A stretch of 64,000 nt of DNA from Hydrogenophaga sp. (GTDB lineage Bacteria; Pseudomonadota; Gammaproteobacteria; Burkholderiales; Burkholderiaceae_C). The stretch covers positions 280,036-344,035 of the forward strand of contig NZ_JADMKB010000003.1 in assembly GCF_018780075.1 (NCBI RefSeq). The letters are read 5' to 3'. Numbering within the stretch: position 1 is the stretch's first letter; every line of letters begins with the position of its first letter. This document shows, piece by piece, positions 8,754 to 17,088 of this stretch. The position numbers were made by a program, and so were the translations under genes. A model generated the notes under the pieces. It was not told the DNA's origin. It worked only from the letters and a program-made list of their open reading frames with translations, and did not search any database.

Positions 8754-9218
8754 CTAGAGGAGGAATACGCCCTTGCCTCCTACGCCTCGGTCGAACAACC
8801 GAAATGCCTCTTCGGCTTGGTCAGGCGACCACCGATGCGTATAGACCTGACCGACGTCAATCCCTTTGGAAGCAACAAAACAGGCACACTCTGATTGCCC
8901 CGTGATCGAGAAGGTCCAGGAGCCAATGACGGTCATCTGCTTGCGCAGCAGCTCCGGGCTGACGTTGATCTTCACCTCGCCGCCCTCGCCAACGAAACAG
9001 GCAGTACCCCAGGTCTTTGTGGCGCGAATGGCAGCGCTACGCGCAGAGGCAGCTCCCGAAGTCTCAAGGCAGCAGTCCACACCAACTCCGGCAATGAGCT
9101 CCAGGATGGCCTCCACGGGATCTATATCAGTAGGCGAAAACATAATGTCTGCACCCAGACGCTTGGCCTGCTCCAGCCGCTGGTGATTCACGTCAGCCTC
9201 CGTCTGCAGACGCATCAA
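8754..9218 (-). pseudogene. 3' remnant of a zinc-type alcohol dehydrogenase
   Basis: The 154-residue frame contains only the C-terminal half of a medium-chain (zinc) alcohol dehydrogenase: the end of the Rossmann fold (RLEQAKRLGADIMF), a DCCLETSGAASAR segment, GTACFVGEGGEV and a normal C-terminus (VGGKGVFLL). The N-terminal catalytic domain with its zinc ligands is missing. Upstream the sequence passes straight into the 3' end of the ferredoxin reductase gene. The family homology begins around residue 12; the junction is near 9185-9215, close to the palindrome CGTCTGCAGACG. It is therefore a deletion or recombination product, not a working enzyme. Confidence 0.8.
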
Positions 9219-10417
9219 AGTTTATCTAGGCGCACCGAGACGTCGGCCAAGACAGACGGCGGCGGGCAGGTGCCTTGCTTCAGCCAGCGCTTGGCGACCT
9301 TGATGTCCCGGGGCGCATTCACGGCGATGACGCTGCGCAGGCCGTCCTCGGCCACCTGGAACACAGAAAACGCCCCCTGGTCTACCGAACCGCGCACGAT
9401 GCCCGCGAGGTCGTTGGAGGGAATGCCCAGCACCTGCAGGTTGAGGTCGTACTGGTCGGACCAGAACCAGGGGATCTCGTCGTAGACCACCTCCCCGCCG
9501 GCGATCGCCTTACCCACGGCGATGGCTTGGTTCTGGGCGTTGGCCCACGACTCGAAGCGCAGACGCCCCCCCGCCCAGGAATTGGGCTGGTTGGCCACGT
9601 CGCCGACCGCGTAGATGTCGGGGTCGGAGCTCCGGCCGCTCGGGTCCACGACGATGCCGTCACGGACCTCCAGTCCGCAAGCCTCGGCCAGGCCGGTATC
9701 GAGCACCAGCCCGATCCCGACCACCACCGCATCGAACTCCTGCGCCACGCCGGACAGTTGCACGGCCAGCGCGCGCTCGCGGCCCGCACCAATCGAGGTC
9801 ACGGTCGTCGAGAGCCGCACGTCTACGCCCTCCTTGCGGTGTTTCGCGAGGAGGAAATCCGACAGCTGCGGCGGCACCGACCGCGCGCACAGGCGCGGCC
9901 CTGCCTCGAGCACGGTGACATCTACTTGCTGCTTCCTCGCCGTCGCCGCGATCTCCAGCCCGATCCAGCCGCCCCCGATGACCAGCAGCCGATGGCCGGG
10001 CACCAGCTTGCTGGCAATGGCCCGGGAATCTTCGATCGTGCGCAAGACATGGACGCCGGGCAGGTCCACGCCGGGGCACGACAGCATCCGCGGGCGCCCG
10101 CCCGTGGCCAGCACGAGCTTGCCGTAGGCAGCCACCGAGCCATCCGCGCACCGGACCTGGCGGCCGGCGCGGTCGATGCCCGTCACCTCGACACCGGGCC
10201 GGAAGTCCACGCGCAGCGCTTCGCATTGCTGCGGGGTCAGCAGCACCGGTGGGTGCGCTTCCGCCCCACTAAGCACCCCTTTGGACAAAGGGGGCCGCTC
10301 GTACGGCGCGTGTGGCTCCCGGCCCAGGAGCGTGATGCGCCCTTCATGCCCCTCCTGCCGCAGCGACCGCGCGACCCAAGCGCCGGCCTGGCCGGCTCCC
10401 ACGATGACGACATCCAT
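9215..10417 (-). CDS. FAD-dependent ferredoxin reductase of a three-component Rieske oxygenase
   Basis: A 400-residue pyridine-nucleotide-disulfide-type reductase of the BphA4/AlkT ferredoxin-reductase group. FAD is bound by VVIVGAGQAGAWVARSL at the N-terminus, NAD by LLVIGGGWIGLEIAATA near residue 145, and the second FAD motif is DIYAVGDVA near 270. PYERPPLSK near residue 40 is typical of the group. I chose the ATG at 10417 behind GGAG; an in-frame ATG at 10438 is possible. It follows the Rieske ferredoxin gene and would reduce it with NADH. Confidence 0.9.
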   Translation of the reverse strand: MDVVIVGAGQAGAWVARSLRQEGHEGRITLLGREPHAPYERPPLSKGVLSGAEAHPPVLLTPQQCEALRVDFRPGVEVTGIDRAGRQVRCADGSVAAYGKLVLATGGRPRMLSCPGVDLPGVHVLRTIEDSRAIASKLVPGHRLLVIGGGWIGLEIAATARKQQVDVTVLEAGPRLCARSVPPQLSDFLLAKHRKEGVDVRLSTTVTSIGAGRERALAVQLSGVAQEFDAVVVGIGLVLDTGLAEACGLEVRDGIVVDPSGRSSDPDIYAVGDVANQPNSWAGGRLRFESWANAQNQAIAVGKAIAGGEVVYDEIPWFWSDQYDLNLQVLGIPSNDLAGIVRGSVDQGAFSVFQVAEDGLRSVIAVNAPRDIKVAKRWLKQGTCPPPSVLADVSVRLDKL

Positions 10418-10440
10418 CACTGTGTTCTCCGTGCCCATGC

Positions 10441-10761
10441 TCAGTGGACGGGGCGCAGGAAGATAACCCCCTGCTCGACCTTGACCGGATAGCAATGCAG
10501 CGGCTCGGTGCAGGGCGCGTCCACCGCACGGCCGCTGCGGATGTCGAACGTCCCCTCGTGCAAAGGGCACTCGATGAGGCAGGAATCGACCACCATGCCC
10601 AGCGAAAGGTCAGCGTCTCCGTGCGTGCAGGTTCCATCCGTGGCGAAGATCTCCCCGCCAAGGTTGTAAAGGCACACCTGCTTGCCGTCGATCTCGACCG
10701 AATGTGTGTCGTCTTCGTCGATATCGGCGACGTTGCCGACCTTGATCCATTCGTGTTCCAT
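10441..10761 (-). CDS. Rieske-type 2Fe-2S ferredoxin component
   Basis: A 106-residue ferredoxin of ring-hydroxylating oxygenases. The cluster ligands are in CTHGDADLS (C-x-H) and CPLHEGTFD (C-x2-H). The length is standard for NdoA/BphA3-like ferredoxins. ATG 10761 has GGAG seven bases upstream; an alternative ATG at 10788 overlaps the oxygenase stop as ATGA and would add nine residues. It lies between the oxygenase and reductase genes, giving the order oxygenase, ferredoxin, reductase, and carries single electrons between those two proteins. Confidence 0.93.
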   Translation of the reverse strand: MEHEWIKVGNVADIDEDDTHSVEIDGKQVCLYNLGGEIFATDGTCTHGDADLSLGMVVDSCLIECPLHEGTFDIRSGRAVDAPCTEPLHCYPVKVEQGVIFLRPVH

Positions 10762-10784
10762 GGTCGCTCCAGACTTTCCTGTGC

Positions 10785-11930
10785 TCATGCCGCCTCGGAC
10801 GTCATCACGTCGATGTAGTGGTTCTCCATGTGGTAGAGCGCCTCCTCCAGCGGCGACATAGGCCCGGGTTTGAAGAACTTCGAACCCGCGGTGTTCTGCA
10901 TGCCCTCCACCATCACCGCGTCCTCGGCGATGATCTGGCGCACGAAGCCCACATACTTCTCCATCTCCTCGTCGTAGTTCGGAATCGAGAAGGCGCCCTC
11001 GGGGAACAGCAGGTAGCAGATGACCCGGGTCTCGGTGGGCGAGATGGGCCAGATGTGCCACATGCGCACGCTGTCGGCCCGCATCGACAGGTTCAGGTTG
11101 GGGTAGATGCCCGCCTTGCATGCAATGCCGCTGGGCTTGTCCTGCGCCCAGGGCAGCGTCGGGAACACCTGTTCGCCGGACTTCGAGTGCGGTCGCGCTT
11201 CGTACTGGGTATGCCAGCCGCCGTTCTCCAGGAGGTTGAAGCGGACCTGTTCGCCCTTGACGAAACCGCCAAAGGTCCCCTTGTGGATGACGCCGACGTG
11301 ATAGATGTCGATCAGGTTTTCGACCAGGAATTTCCAGTTGCACTTGACGTCGATCTCGACCTTCTGCGCCAACTGGCACCGGTCGGTCTGGAACCACCAG
11401 AGCGGCTCTTCGAAAGGCTTGATGTAGTCGTCGAACGACATCGGCTCGTCGCTGAAGTTGACGAAAATCCAGCCGCGCCAGATCTTGACATGCAACTGCC
11501 GCAGGCTGCAGTTCTTCAGGTCGACCTCCGAGGCCTTCATGCCGGGCGCGACCGTCAGTTTGCCGCTCACGTCGTACAGCCAGGCGTGGTAGGGGCAGCT
11601 GAACTCCTTGGCATTGCCGCGGCCGACGGCCACCTCGACGCCTCGGTGCAGGCACTGGTTCATGTAGGCGACGACCTGATCGGGCGCCGGACGGGATACC
11701 ACGATCGATTCCTTCATCACCTGGAAGGTGTAGTAGTCGCCGACATTGGGTATCTCTTCGACACGCCCCACGGAGAGCCAGTACTTCATGAAGATTTGCT
11801 GCTTCTCCATGTCGTAGATCTCGGGTGAGCTGTACACCTCGCCCGGCAGGTGCCGGGCGCTGAGCAGCTTCTTGCGGGTTTCCTTGAACTTGGGGCGCAG
11901 GTCCAGGAGTTGTTGCTCGGCGACTTCCAT
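10785..11930 (-). CDS. Rieske aromatic ring-hydroxylating oxygenase, large (alpha) subunit
   Basis: A 381-residue alpha subunit. The Rieske ligands are C93, H95, C112 and H115 (CLHRG, CPYHAW). The catalytic iron motif is D208, H211 and H216 (DIYHVGVIH). I preferred the ATG at 11930, with AAGGA at a normal distance; ATG 11939 has the purine run abutting it. No beta subunit gene is near, so the enzyme is probably an alpha homomultimer. With its ferredoxin and reductase it forms a three-component system distinct from the PDR-type systems in blocks A and C. The substrate is unknown; neighbouring homogentisate genes suggest an aromatic acid. Confidence 0.9.
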   Translation of the reverse strand: MEVAEQQLLDLRPKFKETRKKLLSARHLPGEVYSSPEIYDMEKQQIFMKYWLSVGRVEEIPNVGDYYTFQVMKESIVVSRPAPDQVVAYMNQCLHRGVEVAVGRGNAKEFSCPYHAWLYDVSGKLTVAPGMKASEVDLKNCSLRQLHVKIWRGWIFVNFSDEPMSFDDYIKPFEEPLWWFQTDRCQLAQKVEIDVKCNWKFLVENLIDIYHVGVIHKGTFGGFVKGEQVRFNLLENGGWHTQYEARPHSKSGEQVFPTLPWAQDKPSGIACKAGIYPNLNLSMRADSVRMWHIWPISPTETRVICYLLFPEGAFSIPNYDEEMEKYVGFVRQIIAEDAVMVEGMQNTAGSKFFKPGPMSPLEEALYHMENHYIDVMTSEAA

Positions 11931-11994
11931 CGTGGTCATCCTTTCAAGATTGCATTGAAGATTGCGCTGAATGCGTGCCATGATGTTAGGCAAT

Positions 11995-12035
11995 ACATTG
12001 ATCGATGTATAGATCGATGTGAGAATCGACATATC
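11995..12035. promoter_or_regulatory. Three 12-bp direct repeats, candidate operator of the HTH/citrate-synthase-like regulator
   Basis: The divergent promoter region holds GATCGATGTATA (12000), GATCGATGTGAG (12012) and the weaker AATCGACATATC (12024), in phase at 12 bp. The first overlaps a near-palindrome ACATTGATCGATGT (11995-12008). Nothing else in the window resembles this array. It lies between the oxygenase start (11930) and the regulator start (12052), where an autoregulating activator or repressor would bind. Confidence 0.6.
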
Positions 12036-12051
12036 TTCCCGGGAGAACCCT

Positions 12052-13353
12052 ATGTCAGCGCAAAAACTCCACGATGGCGCACGCCCCCAGCGTCAGATCA
12101 ACGACGTCGGCTACGTCGACAGCGCCGAAGCGATGTCGATCCTCGGCGTGCGCCGGGAAACGCTCTACACCTACGTCAGCCGCGGGCTGATCAAGACGAT
12201 GCAGCGCGCCGGCGTGAAAGCCAAGCTCTATCGCAAGGCCGATGTCGAGAAACTCAGGAGCCGGTCCGTTGCGCGCTCGGGCGGGCCGAAGGTGTCACAC
12301 GCCCTGCGCTACGGGGAGCCGATCGCGCAAACGTGGATCAGCGAGATCACCCCTCATGGACCGCGCTACCGGGGCGTGCTCGCGCGCGACCTGGTGCGCG
12401 ATGGAAGGTCGTTCGAGTTCGCCAGCGAGCTCATCTGGACGGGCCTGCCACGCACGCGTGATGTACCCTGGCCCATTCCGCAGGAAACCCGGCAGCCCGA
12501 ATCCCTCGTCAGGCTCGCGCTGCATTCGGCCGAACACATCACGCCGCTCAGGCTCCTGTCGATGCTGACCACCTCGCTGTCGGCATTCGAACAGGCAGAA
12601 GAGGACATGCAGACCGCCGGCCCGGCAACGTGCCGGCGCCTGCTGCAGACATTGGTCGGCACCGCCGGCGTTTTCGGGCCCGGATCGCGGTATTCGGCGC
12701 CTCATGAAGGCGAGTTCCTGGCGCAGTGCATCGCACGGGGTCTCGGTCTGAAGAAAATGCCAGATGCCGTACAGGCCATTGATGCAGCGCTCGTCATGTC
12801 CGCCGAGCACGAACTCTCGGCGCCGACATTCGCGGCTCGGATCTGCGCCTCGACGGGGGCGGACCTGCACGCCTGCGTCGCCACGGCCATACTGACCCAG
12901 TCCGGAGCGATGCAGGTCGGTGGCGCCGTGGAGGTGGAGGCCCTCATCGACGCCCTGCCATCAAGACTGGAGCCCGAAGATGCCCTGAAGCGGGCAGCGG
13001 CCTCGGGGTTCATGAGCAACGAACTGCCTTGCTTCAACCACCCCTTGTACGAGGGAGAGGATCCCCGCTCGGTGGTGCTGCTGGACATCGTGGACCGTCT
13101 GACCGCACAGAGCCCGGACACCCCGAAGATGCGCGCACTGGTGGCTGGTGCGCGCCAGGCCGGTCAGCATCCGAACGTGTTTGCATCGCTCGTGATACTT
13201 TGCAAGGCGATGGGACTGCCCAACGGAAGCGGCGCCTTGCTGCATACCCTGGCGCGCACCACAGGCTGGATGGCCCATGCCCTGGAGCAGCGACTGACCG
13301 GCGCCATGCTGCGGCCTCGGGCCCGGTACATGGGCCAGCGCGCCCCGGGCTGA
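12052..13353 (+). CDS. Helix-turn-helix protein fused to a citrate-synthase-like domain; probable sensor-regulator
   Basis: A 433-residue fusion. Residues about 20-70 form a MerR/excisionase-type helix-turn-helix (YVDSAEAMSILGVRRETLYT, then RGLIK). From about 85 to the end it follows the citrate synthase family (SAEHELSAPTFAARI, NHPLYEGEDPR, WMAHALEQR). Two of three catalytic residues appear to be replaced. The LHGGA-type histidine aligns to Val in MQVGGA, and the NVDF-type aspartate aligns to Phe in PNVFAS. The middle histidine is kept in FNHPLY. I infer a non-catalytic fold used as a ligand-sensing domain. ATG 12052 has GGGAG six bases upstream; the GTG at 12019 lies inside the repeat array. 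It is divergent from the Rieske oxygenase operon, its likely target. Confidence 0.8.
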   Translation: MSAQKLHDGARPQRQINDVGYVDSAEAMSILGVRRETLYTYVSRGLIKTMQRAGVKAKLYRKADVEKLRSRSVARSGGPKVSHALRYGEPIAQTWISEITPHGPRYRGVLARDLVRDGRSFEFASELIWTGLPRTRDVPWPIPQETRQPESLVRLALHSAEHITPLRLLSMLTTSLSAFEQAEEDMQTAGPATCRRLLQTLVGTAGVFGPGSRYSAPHEGEFLAQCIARGLGLKKMPDAVQAIDAALVMSAEHELSAPTFAARICASTGADLHACVATAILTQSGAMQVGGAVEVEALIDALPSRLEPEDALKRAAASGFMSNELPCFNHPLYEGEDPRSVVLLDIVDRLTAQSPDTPKMRALVAGARQAGQHPNVFASLVILCKAMGLPNGSGALLHTLARTTGWMAHALEQRLTGAMLRPRARYMGQRAPG

Positions 13354-13376
13354 AGCGGCACGCCGACGCGCTGCGT

Positions 13377-14267
13377 CTACTCGAACACCTGTTTCGCCAG
13401 CATGGCTCGCAGCCACTGGTTCGCGGGGTTCTTGTGCGCGCGCCTGTGCCAGAACTGGCGCACGTCCGCCACGGGGATCTTCAACGGCACCGGCAACACC
13501 TGCACACCCGGTGCATTGCGGGCCGCGTTGCGCGGAACGGTCACGACCAGATTGGACCGCGCCACAACTTCTGCCGCGACGTGGTAATGGGTCACGCTCA
13601 GGATGACCTTGCGCTTGGCGCGCATCTTCGCGAGCGCGCGCTCCACCCGTTCGTCCGCGTTGCCCGTGGCGACCGAGACGTGCTGCGCCTCCAGAAACTG
13701 TTTCAGCGTGAAGTCGCCGCCAATGAAGGGGTGCTTCTTTCTCGCCAGGCAACAGTAGGGATCGCCAAACAGGCGCTGCTGGTAGAACCCCGCCTTCAGG
13801 AATGCCAGGTTGCCAATGGCCAGGTCCGCCTCCCCGCTCTGGAGCAACTGCGCATACAGCTCATTGGGGCGCCGCAGCGTTTCGATGCGCACGTTGGGCG
13901 CATCCCTTAGCACGGCCGGTATCAGCCGAGGCAAGACGATGCCCTCGCCCGCATCGGACATGAGGATCCTGAACGTCCGCTCGGACTCGCGCGGGTCGAA
14001 GCCGTGCGGATGCTCCAGCGACGCCTGGAGGATGGACAGCGCCTGACGGACCGGTCCGATCAGTTCTTCGGCGAGCGCCGTCGGCTCCATGCCCCCCGTG
14101 GTCCGGATGAACAGCGTATCGGAACAGGCCTTGCGCAGTCGCATCAGCGCATTGCTCATGGCCGGCTGTGAAAGGCCGATCGCATAGGCGGCCTTCGACA
14201 CATTGCGCTCGGCGTAGATGGCGGCGAAGACCCGAAGCAGGTTCAGGTCGAAGGTTTTGATATTCAT
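13377..14267 (-). CDS. LysR-family transcriptional regulator (NodD/PcpR-like)
   Basis: A 296-residue LTTR starting MNIKTFDLNLLRVFAAIY, with the helix-turn-helix at about residues 8-65 (NVSKAAYAIGLSQPAMSNALMRLR) and a two-lobed effector domain behind it. ATG 14267 gives a normal N-terminus; the frame extends upstream without meaning. It is divergent from the FAD hydroxylase gene at 14370 and convergent with the HTH/citrate-synthase-like gene. It most likely activates the hydroxylase-tctC-hmgA-fahA operon in response to the aromatic substrate. Confidence 0.9.
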   Translation of the reverse strand: MNIKTFDLNLLRVFAAIYAERNVSKAAYAIGLSQPAMSNALMRLRKACSDTLFIRTTGGMEPTALAEELIGPVRQALSILQASLEHPHGFDPRESERTFRILMSDAGEGIVLPRLIPAVLRDAPNVRIETLRRPNELYAQLLQSGEADLAIGNLAFLKAGFYQQRLFGDPYCCLARKKHPFIGGDFTLKQFLEAQHVSVATGNADERVERALAKMRAKRKVILSVTHYHVAAEVVARSNLVVTVPRNAARNAPGVQVLPVPLKIPVADVRQFWHRRAHKNPANQWLRAMLAKQVFE

Positions 14268-14287
14268 GATTTGAATTCTAGTTCTCT

Positions 14288-14301
14288 CCAATATCGATTG
14301 G
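14288..14301. promoter_or_regulatory. Candidate LysR operator
   Basis: CCAAT-ATCG-ATTGG is an inverted repeat 20 bases upstream of the LysR start and about 70 bases before the hydroxylase start. LysR proteins bind T-N11-A sites with short inverted arms in such divergent promoters. Assignment rests on position only. Confidence 0.35.
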
Positions 14302-14369
14302 ACAGAGATTCCACACCAAGTGATCATCTCCGGACTGAACAAGGTCAAACACAGAAAGGTAGAGAACTC

Positions 14370-15986
14370 ATGGAGACAGTGATCAAGACGCCCGTGCTGA
14401 TCGTGGGTGGAGGCCCGGTGGGCCTTTCCATGGCCATCGAGCTGGGCTGGCGGGGGATCGAATCGATCCTCGTGGATGAGGGCGACGGGACGATCGAGCA
14501 CCCGCGCACCGGCCTCATCGCGATGCGCACGATGGAGTTGTTCCGACGCTGGGGCTTGGCTCAACGTGTGCGCGACTGCGGCTTCCCGGACGACTATGAA
14601 CTATCTATGGTCTTCTGCACGTCGCTTAACGGACTCCTGCTCGACCAGGAAAAGTACCCGAGCATGCGGGACGCGCCGACGCCGCCCGAGACACCCGAGA
14701 AAAAGCAGCGCTGCCCCCAGTTGTGGTTGCAGCCCATCCTCACCGACGCGGGACGCGCGGAATCGAAGGCCAAGCTGCTGTTCAAGCATCGCTTCGAGTC
14801 GCTGCAGCAGGATGACCAGGGCGTCACCGCGGTCGTCACCAACGTGGACACCGGTGAGCAAGTCACCATCCGTGCGGACTATCTGCTGGGTTGCGACGGT
14901 GCCACCAGCAGCGTCCGCGAACAGGTCGGCATCAAGATGGAAGGCAAGCTGCTCAGCTACTCCGTCAATGTCCTGATCCACGCCCCTGACCTGGTGGACC
15001 AACACAAGATGGGGCCCGCCGAGCGCTATCTCTTCGTCGGCCCCGAGGGGACGTGGGGCAACCTGACGGTCGTCGACGGAAACGAAATCTGGCGCCTGAC
15101 GGTGCTGGGTTCGGAAGAGAAGATGGATCTCAAAAATTTCGATCCCGCTTTCTGGGTCCGGCGCGCGATCGGCCGCGACGACGTGGCGTTCAAGGTGGAC
15201 TCCACCATCCCATGGCGGCGCAGCGAGATGCTCGCCGATCACTACTACCGGGGGCGCGTGGTGCTCGTCGGCGACTCCGCGCATACGATGTCGCCCACAG
15301 GCGGCATGGGCATGAACACCGGCGCGCAGGAGGTGCTGGACCTTGGTTGGAAGCTCGAAGGGCTCATCAAGGGCTGGGGCGGCCCTGCCCTGCTGCGCAG
15401 CTACGAAGAAGAGCGCCGGCCGGTCGCGCGACGCAACATCGGCTTCTCCACGCAGAACTTCAGGGCATGGCAGGACACGCCCAGTCCGGCTGCGGTTTGC
15501 GATCTGACGCCCGAGGGGGAGAAGGTGCGCCAGGACCTGGGCCGTCGCCTGCGCGAATCGACCCGCGTCGAATGGGAGTCCCTGGGCCTCCAACTCGGCC
15601 ACCGCTACGAGGATTCCCCCATCTGCGTACCGGACGGCACGCCGCCGACACCGGACGAGTACTCGACGTACATCCCGACGACGCGGCCTGGCTCGCGCGC
15701 GCCGCACGTCTGGCTCGGCGATGGCCGCTCGACGCTCGATCTCTTCGGGCACGCCTTCGTGCTCGTGTGCACCGACCAGCGCCTGCAAGGCGATGCGGAC
15801 ACTCTCGCCCAGGCCTTCGCGGCCAGGAAGGTGCCCTTCCAGATTGAATGCATTGACGAGCCCAGTGTGGCTGCGGCCTATGAAATGCCCCTGGTTCTGG
15901 TCCGGCCAGATGGCCACGTCGCATGGCGAGGCAACCAAGTGACCTCTCCAGGTCAACTGGTAGACACCGTTCGCGGCGCTGGATAG
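14370..15986 (+). CDS. FAD-dependent aromatic monooxygenase (MhpA/TfdB/PheA type)
   Basis: A 538-residue class A flavoprotein hydroxylase. Its motifs are GGGPVGLSMAIELG near residue 11, DYLLGCDGATSSVR near 170 (DG motif), and VVLVGDSAHTMSPTGGMGMN near 297 (GD motif). A thioredoxin-like C-terminal segment follows, as in phenol hydroxylases. The start is preceded by AAAGGTAGAG. It stands at the head of an operon with homogentisate dioxygenase and fumarylacetoacetase. The simplest reading is that it hydroxylates a phenolic acid to homogentisate, as 3-hydroxyphenylacetate 6-hydroxylase (MhaA) does. No small MhaB-like partner was seen, so the substrate is open. Confidence 0.87.
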   Translation: METVIKTPVLIVGGGPVGLSMAIELGWRGIESILVDEGDGTIEHPRTGLIAMRTMELFRRWGLAQRVRDCGFPDDYELSMVFCTSLNGLLLDQEKYPSMRDAPTPPETPEKKQRCPQLWLQPILTDAGRAESKAKLLFKHRFESLQQDDQGVTAVVTNVDTGEQVTIRADYLLGCDGATSSVREQVGIKMEGKLLSYSVNVLIHAPDLVDQHKMGPAERYLFVGPEGTWGNLTVVDGNEIWRLTVLGSEEKMDLKNFDPAFWVRRAIGRDDVAFKVDSTIPWRRSEMLADHYYRGRVVLVGDSAHTMSPTGGMGMNTGAQEVLDLGWKLEGLIKGWGGPALLRSYEEERRPVARRNIGFSTQNFRAWQDTPSPAAVCDLTPEGEKVRQDLGRRLRESTRVEWESLGLQLGHRYEDSPICVPDGTPPTPDEYSTYIPTTRPGSRAPHVWLGDGRSTLDLFGHAFVLVCTDQRLQGDADTLAQAFAARKVPFQIECIDEPSVAAAYEMPLVLVRPDGHVAWRGNQVTSPGQLVDTVRGAG

Positions 15987-16032
15987 TTCGACGCCCCCTT
16001 TCCCGTCAAAAAGTACACATGGAGACATCAGC

Positions 16033-17025
16033 ATGAACATTCTCAGATCGCTTTCCCGTGGCACCCAGGTCGCCACGCTCGCCCTCCTGGGCTTGAACTT
16101 CACTCTGCCTGCTCACGCCGACGGGTATCCCAACAAGACCGTCACGATCGTGGTGCCCTTCACCGCGGGCGGGAGCAACGACGTTCTGGCTCGAACGGTG
16201 GGCCAGAAGCTCAGCGAGTACTGGAAGCAACCCGTCATCGTCGAAAACCGACCAGGCGCCGGCGGCAACCTCGGCACGAAACTGGCCGCGAAGGCGGCGC
16301 CTGACGGCTACACGCTGCTCGTCGTCGCCAACAACTTCGTCACCAATCCACACCTCTATCCGGATGGGCGCGCGGGCTATGACCCCGTCAAGGAATTTGT
16401 CCCGGTCACCCAATTGGGTCGTGTGCCCTTCGTCCTGGTGGTCAATCCCGGCGTAGCCGCCAAGTCCCCCCAGGAACTCGTCGCCTTGGCCAAAGCCCAG
16501 CCCGGCAAACTGTCCTATGGCTCCGCAGGCGTCGGCACACCGCATCACTTGACGGGCGAACTGTTCAAGAGCACGGCAGGCATCGACATGGTTCACGTAC
16601 CGTACAAAGGCGCACTGCCGGTGGTGACGGATCTGATCGGAGGGCAAATTCAAGCGCTCTTCGGCGTTGCCAACTCGGTACTTCCCCACATCAAATCCGG
16701 GTCGCTGCGCGCGCTGGCCGTTACCGGGGATCGCCCGGCGCCCTACCTGCCAGACGTACCTACCATGGCGAGCTCAGGGTTCAAAGACTTCAAGAGCGAA
16801 GTCTGGATTGGCCTGGTCGCACCGGCAGGCACCCCGAGTGACGTGGTAGCGAAGATCGAGGAAGCGGCTCGCCGCGCCTTGCGCGATCCAGGGGTCAAAG
16901 CCTCGCTGGACGCCCAGGGCCTCGAACCCACCCCGTCCACGCCCGCTGCGTTGAAAGCACTGATGAACGAAGACATGGCGAAGTGGTCAAAGATCATCAA
17001 AGAGACTGGAACGCGCGCGGAATAA
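16033..17025 (+). CDS. Bug/TctC-family substrate-binding protein
   Basis: A 330-residue periplasmic protein with a signal peptide ending around LPAHADG. Family signatures are VPFTAGGSNDVLART, VENRPGAGGNLG, YGSAGVGTPHHLTGEL and HVPYKGALPVVTDLIGG. It follows the hydroxylase by 46 bases and precedes hmgA. No TctA or TctB gene is next to it, so it must work with permease subunits encoded elsewhere, possibly tctBA at 5.5-7.5 kb, or act as a receptor. A ligand related to phenylacetate is plausible from context only. Confidence 0.9.
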   Translation: MNILRSLSRGTQVATLALLGLNFTLPAHADGYPNKTVTIVVPFTAGGSNDVLARTVGQKLSEYWKQPVIVENRPGAGGNLGTKLAAKAAPDGYTLLVVANNFVTNPHLYPDGRAGYDPVKEFVPVTQLGRVPFVLVVNPGVAAKSPQELVALAKAQPGKLSYGSAGVGTPHHLTGELFKSTAGIDMVHVPYKGALPVVTDLIGGQIQALFGVANSVLPHIKSGSLRALAVTGDRPAPYLPDVPTMASSGFKDFKSEVWIGLVAPAGTPSDVVAKIEEAARRALRDPGVKASLDAQGLEPTPSTPAALKALMNEDMAKWSKIIKETGTRAE

Positions 17026-17034
17026 CGCCCACCT

Positions 17035-17069
17035 GGGCCGGTTGCTGCTCGTCAGATACCGGCCCTTTT
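17035..17069 (+). terminator. Hairpin with short T-run between tctC and hmgA
   Basis: GGGCCGG (17035-17041) pairs perfectly with CCGGCCC (17059-17065), followed by TTTT. The 17-base loop is long and the T-run short, so it may be a partial terminator that lowers transcription into hmgA-fahA relative to the upstream hydroxylase-tctC genes. Confidence 0.45.
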
Positions 17070-17088
17070 GCATTCACAAGGGATCAAC

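Noticed and set aside
12052..13353. Housekeeping citrate synthase gene (gltA/prpC)
   Set aside because: It has an extra DNA-binding domain, appears to lack two catalytic residues, and is divergent from an oxygenase operon.
14268..14564. N-terminal extension of the LysR frame upstream of 14267
   Set aside because: The extension runs antisense through the hydroxylase start and has no LysR character; the normal family start is the ATG at 14267.
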